Below are positions 5,788 to 7,874 of a DNA stretch of 7,874 nucleotides, piece after piece. The stretch's first letter is position 1. Every line of letters begins with the position of its first letter. Under the pieces are notes generated by a model, which saw nothing but the letters and a program-made list of their open reading frames with translations, was not told where the DNA came from and did not search any database. Made by a program: the position numbers and the translations under genes. The stretch is from Flavobacteriales bacterium UBA1959 (GTDB lineage Bacteria > Bacteroidota > Bacteroidia > Flavobacteriales_D > Sanyastnellaceae): contig DDEH01000025.1 of NCBI GenBank assembly GCA_002336085.1, positions 8,027 to 15,900 on the forward strand, read 5' to 3'.

Positions 5788-6801
5788 TCAACCAGGAGTT
5801 TGTATCCCAAGGTATTCATTCAACAATCGTATCTGGTCAGCATCTCCGAGGACAAATAGCTTCATACTTTCGTGCAATTTGGTATTTGGCGAAGGGTTGA
5901 TCACCATCTCTCCATTGACTTTGCGCAACCCAATTACATTCACACCGATTAGATTGCGTGAGTCGACTTCTCCCAAAGTCAAATTCCTGAGGCTTTCGGG
6001 AAGTTGCTGAACCTCTACTTCCTCCAAATTGGTTTGATCTGAACCTTGGATTCTAATATGATCGAGGAATTCCACGACATCCGGTATCGTCACTAGAGAA
6101 GCCATGTGGGCTCCCCCTACTTGATCAGGCATGATTACATTTTGAGCTCCTGCCACCCGCAATTTACTCACGGCATTCAATTGAGAAGCTCGGCTGATGA
6201 TCAATATATCCTCCCGGCGTTCTCTCGCAGCCAGCACCACATACAGGTTTTGCGCATCATTCGGCAAGGTCGTAATCACCGCCCGTGCACGGTCCAATCC
6301 CGCGTTGATTAAATTCTCATCGCGTGTAGCATCTCCAGCAAGAACACGAAGCCCGTTCTTTTGCAGCTTCTTCACTAGTTCCAGATTTGATTCAATGACC
6401 ACCACATCGGTGCTATGGTCCTGAAGCTCAACGACTGCTTTTTCACCGACCCGGCCATAGCCGCAGACAATGACATGCTGATTCATTCCTTTCATGATGC
6501 GTTTGATTCGTTTATTTCTAATCCTTTCGCGGTAATCACCCTCGAGAAAAAATTGGCTCACGGCGGTGAGCCCAAATGTGAACGTGCCCAATGAACTCAC
6601 AATGAGCAAGGCCGTAAAAAGCATCCCGTCTTCTGAAAGCTGCCTCACTTCTCCGAATCCAACCGTCGACACGGTGATAACAGTCATATAAATCGCTTCG
6701 ACCCATGTGTAATTTTCCAGCCAGACAAATCCAACGCTCCCGAGGCAGAGAACACTGGCGATCGAAATCGCCGCAATTCGAATGCGACGGATTGAGTTCA
6801 T
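5788..6801 (-). CDS. Two-TM potassium channel with RCK (TrkA-N/TrkA-C) domain
   Basis: This encodes 337 residues with MthK-like architecture. TM1 is at about 8-28, a pore helix at about 33-45, the K+ selectivity filter TVGFG at 46-50, and TM2 at about 60-85. A cytoplasmic RCK domain follows: a Rossmann TrkA-N part with GYGRVG (114-119), VVVIESN (acidic E137 at the end of the second strand) and AGDATRDENL, then a TrkA-C part from roughly 255 to the end. Such channels conduct K+ across the inner membrane and are gated by ligands bound to the RCK ring, for example nucleotides or divalent ions; which one cannot be told here. The gene overlaps the pyrF stop by four bases (ATGA), indicating translational coupling. 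TVGFGE is a variant of the more familiar TVGYGD filter and is common in bacterial channels. Confidence 0.92.
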   Translation of the reverse strand: MNSIRRIRIAAISIASVLCLGSVGFVWLENYTWVEAIYMTVITVSTVGFGEVRQLSEDGMLFTALLIVSSLGTFTFGLTAVSQFFLEGDYRERIRNKRIKRIMKGMNQHVIVCGYGRVGEKAVVELQDHSTDVVVIESNLELVKKLQKNGLRVLAGDATRDENLINAGLDRARAVITTLPNDAQNLYVVLAARERREDILIISRASQLNAVSKLRVAGAQNVIMPDQVGGAHMASLVTIPDVVEFLDHIRIQGSDQTNLEEVEVQQLPESLRNLTLGEVDSRNLIGVNVIGLRKVNGEMVINPSPNTKLHESMKLFVLGDADQIRLLNEYLGIQTPG

Positions 6802-7619
6802 TGAGCCAATCGCTTTTCCTGCATTATCAATGCCATGTCTGTCTGTAGCTGCTTCGCCTCAGCCCGAGCGGATGCAGCAAAGCCGGCATCATTGGAGGCA
6901 TATAAGACACTCCTTGACGCATTGATCAAAAGTCCACAATGGTCATTCCAGCCTGCATGCATCACAGCGCTTAAGCTGCCTCCTTGCACCCCAACTCCCG
7001 GTACTAAGAAAAAACTATGCGGTGCCAATTCCCTTGCTCTCGCGATAAATTCTGGTCGCGTAGCCCCAACAACAAACATCAACTCATCCGGCGTACCCCA
7101 TTCTTGAGCACGCGTCAAAACGCGTTCGAACAATGGTGGCGAACCGTGAAACTCAAAGTCAGATGCACCGGGATTCGAGGTCAATGCAAGGAGAATCGTC
7201 CACTTATCTTCATACCCCTGCATGAACGGTTGCACACTGTCCAACCCCATGTAAGGAGCAACCGTAATCGCATCTGCACCGAGTTCATCAAACATAGCTT
7301 GCGCATAACGCTTGGCGGTATTTCCGATATCACCACGTTTTGCATCTGCAATTACCATGCATTCATCGGGGATATGCTCAATGATTCTTGCCAATGCTGA
7401 CCAACCTTCGGCGCCGTATTGCTCAAAAAAAGCCAGGTTCGGTTTGAACGCAACGGCGAGATCATGGGTGGCATCAACAATGGACTTGCAGAACACCTCC
7501 ATAGCCTCTACACCGGTACCACAAACAGATGGAACTCGCTTCATATCAGGGTCTAAACCAATGCACAAGCAAGACTGCTTCGCTTGAATTTGTTGATAGA
7601 TGGCTTGTCTATTGTTCAT
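6798..7619 (-). CDS. pyrF: Orotidine 5'-phosphate decarboxylase (PyrF, type 2)
   Basis: This encodes 273 residues, the length of the type 2 (longer) bacterial OMP decarboxylases. The enzyme converts OMP to UMP, the last step of de novo pyrimidine synthesis, in the cytoplasm. The fold is a TIM barrel with visible motifs: LCIGLDPD (18-25), VAFKPNLAFFEQYG (56-69, binding lysine) and the catalytic D-K-x-x-D array in IADAKRGDIGNTAK (90-103). Beyond these are the TSNPGASD segment and the phosphate-binding LVPGVGVQGG. The ATG at 7619 is nine bases after the prfA stop and has no Shine-Dalgarno (AATCGACCCGC precedes it). Its stop overlaps the start of the K+ channel gene. The prfA-pyrF pair is seen in other Bacteroidota. 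Confidence 0.96.
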   Translation of the reverse strand: MNNRQAIYQQIQAKQSCLCIGLDPDMKRVPSVCGTGVEAMEVFCKSIVDATHDLAVAFKPNLAFFEQYGAEGWSALARIIEHIPDECMVIADAKRGDIGNTAKRYAQAMFDELGADAITVAPYMGLDSVQPFMQGYEDKWTILLALTSNPGASDFEFHGSPPLFERVLTRAQEWGTPDELMFVVGATRPEFIARARELAPHSFFLVPGVGVQGGSLSAVMHAGWNDHCGLLINASRSVLYASNDAGFAASARAEAKQLQTDMALIMQEKRLAQ

Positions 7620-7628
7620 GCGGGTCGA

Positions 7629-7874
7629 TTAATTCTGTGAGGCAAGAAGTGCGGCCTGCTCTGCCATGCGAAGCGCCTCGATCACAGGGGTTAATTCACC
7701 CCCCAATATAGCCGGCAAAGCATGAGATGTGAAATGAATGCGATGATCTGTAACACGGCCCTGTGGAAAGTTGTACGTCCTGATTTTTGCTGAGCGATCG
7801 CCCGTACTGACCAACGACTTTCTCTTCTCTGCTTGGTCCGCTGCAATGCGCGAGCGTTCGCGTTCAAAAAGCCG
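7629..7874 (-). CDS. prfA: Peptide chain release factor 1, C-terminal part (cut by the window edge)
   Basis: The reading frame is open to the right edge and gives the last 81 residues of a class-I release factor. It starts RLFERERSRIAADQAEKRKS and continues through GDRSAKIRTYNFPQGRVTDHR, the highly conserved segment after the GGQ loop. It ends with GGELTPVIEALRMAEQAALL. RF1 recognises UAA and UAG; the IRTYNFPQGRVTDHRI wording is that of RF1 rather than RF2. The GGQ catalytic motif and the codon-recognition domain lie off the window. This is the first gene seen in the seven-gene run; the promoter of that run is not in view. Confidence 0.95.
   Translation of the reverse strand, partial: RLFERERSRIAADQAEKRKSLVSTGDRSAKIRTYNFPQGRVTDHRIHFTSHALPAILGGELTPVIEALRMAEQAALLASQN

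Noticed and set aside
1..7874. CRISPR arrays, insertion sequences, attachment sites or defence genes
   Set aside because: No direct repeat series, transposase or phage genes were seen. The only recombinase is a housekeeping XerC type in its usual Bacteroidota context.

Overview
The window reads as a piece of the core chromosome of a Bacteroidota bacterium, probably Flavobacteriia-like. This is inferred from gene order (rpsU, xerC, hpf, then tRNA-Thr, a layout common just ahead of the tRNA/tuf/secE/nusG region in that phylum). It is supported by two promoters of the Bacteroidota sigma-A type (TTG, 19 bases, TAnnTTTG) and by the near absence of Shine-Dalgarno sequences. No mobile element, CRISPR array, phage gene or foreign island is visible. 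All genes lie on the minus strand and coding density is very high, so the text below follows transcription from right to left.

Region 1 (7874 down to 1746) is one tightly packed run of seven genes. They are the 3' end of prfA (release factor 1), pyrF (OMP decarboxylase, UMP synthesis), a two-transmembrane K+ channel with a cytoplasmic RCK domain, a sodium:alanine-type symporter, a membrane-anchored helix-hairpin-helix protein, apt (adenine salvage) and a short-chain-type acyl-CoA dehydrogenase. Junctions are +9, -4 (ATGA), +63 (or +9), +22, -35 and +5 bases. The run therefore looks co-transcribed from a promoter beyond the right edge, although its members serve unrelated housekeeping roles: translation termination, pyrimidine and purine nucleotides, ion and amino acid transport, and acyl-CoA oxidation.

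Region 2 (1732 down to 227) has its own consensus promoter at 1701-1732. It holds rpsU (ribosomal protein bS21), a strong hairpin terminator at 1430-1468, xerC (tyrosine recombinase, TTG start directly against the terminator) and hpf (short ribosome hibernation factor). Because no xerC promoter is evident, xerC and hpf probably depend on read-through of the rpsU terminator.

Region 3 (226 down to 1) is a 160-base spacer with weak hairpins after hpf and a second consensus promoter (117-146), driving tRNA-Thr(UGU), whose 3' end is cut by the left edge.

I do not see a novel biological system here. The most useful second looks are the terminator/start arrangement at rpsU-xerC, the lack of a Shine-Dalgarno at rpsU, the start of the symporter gene, and the membrane-anchored HhH protein overlapping apt.
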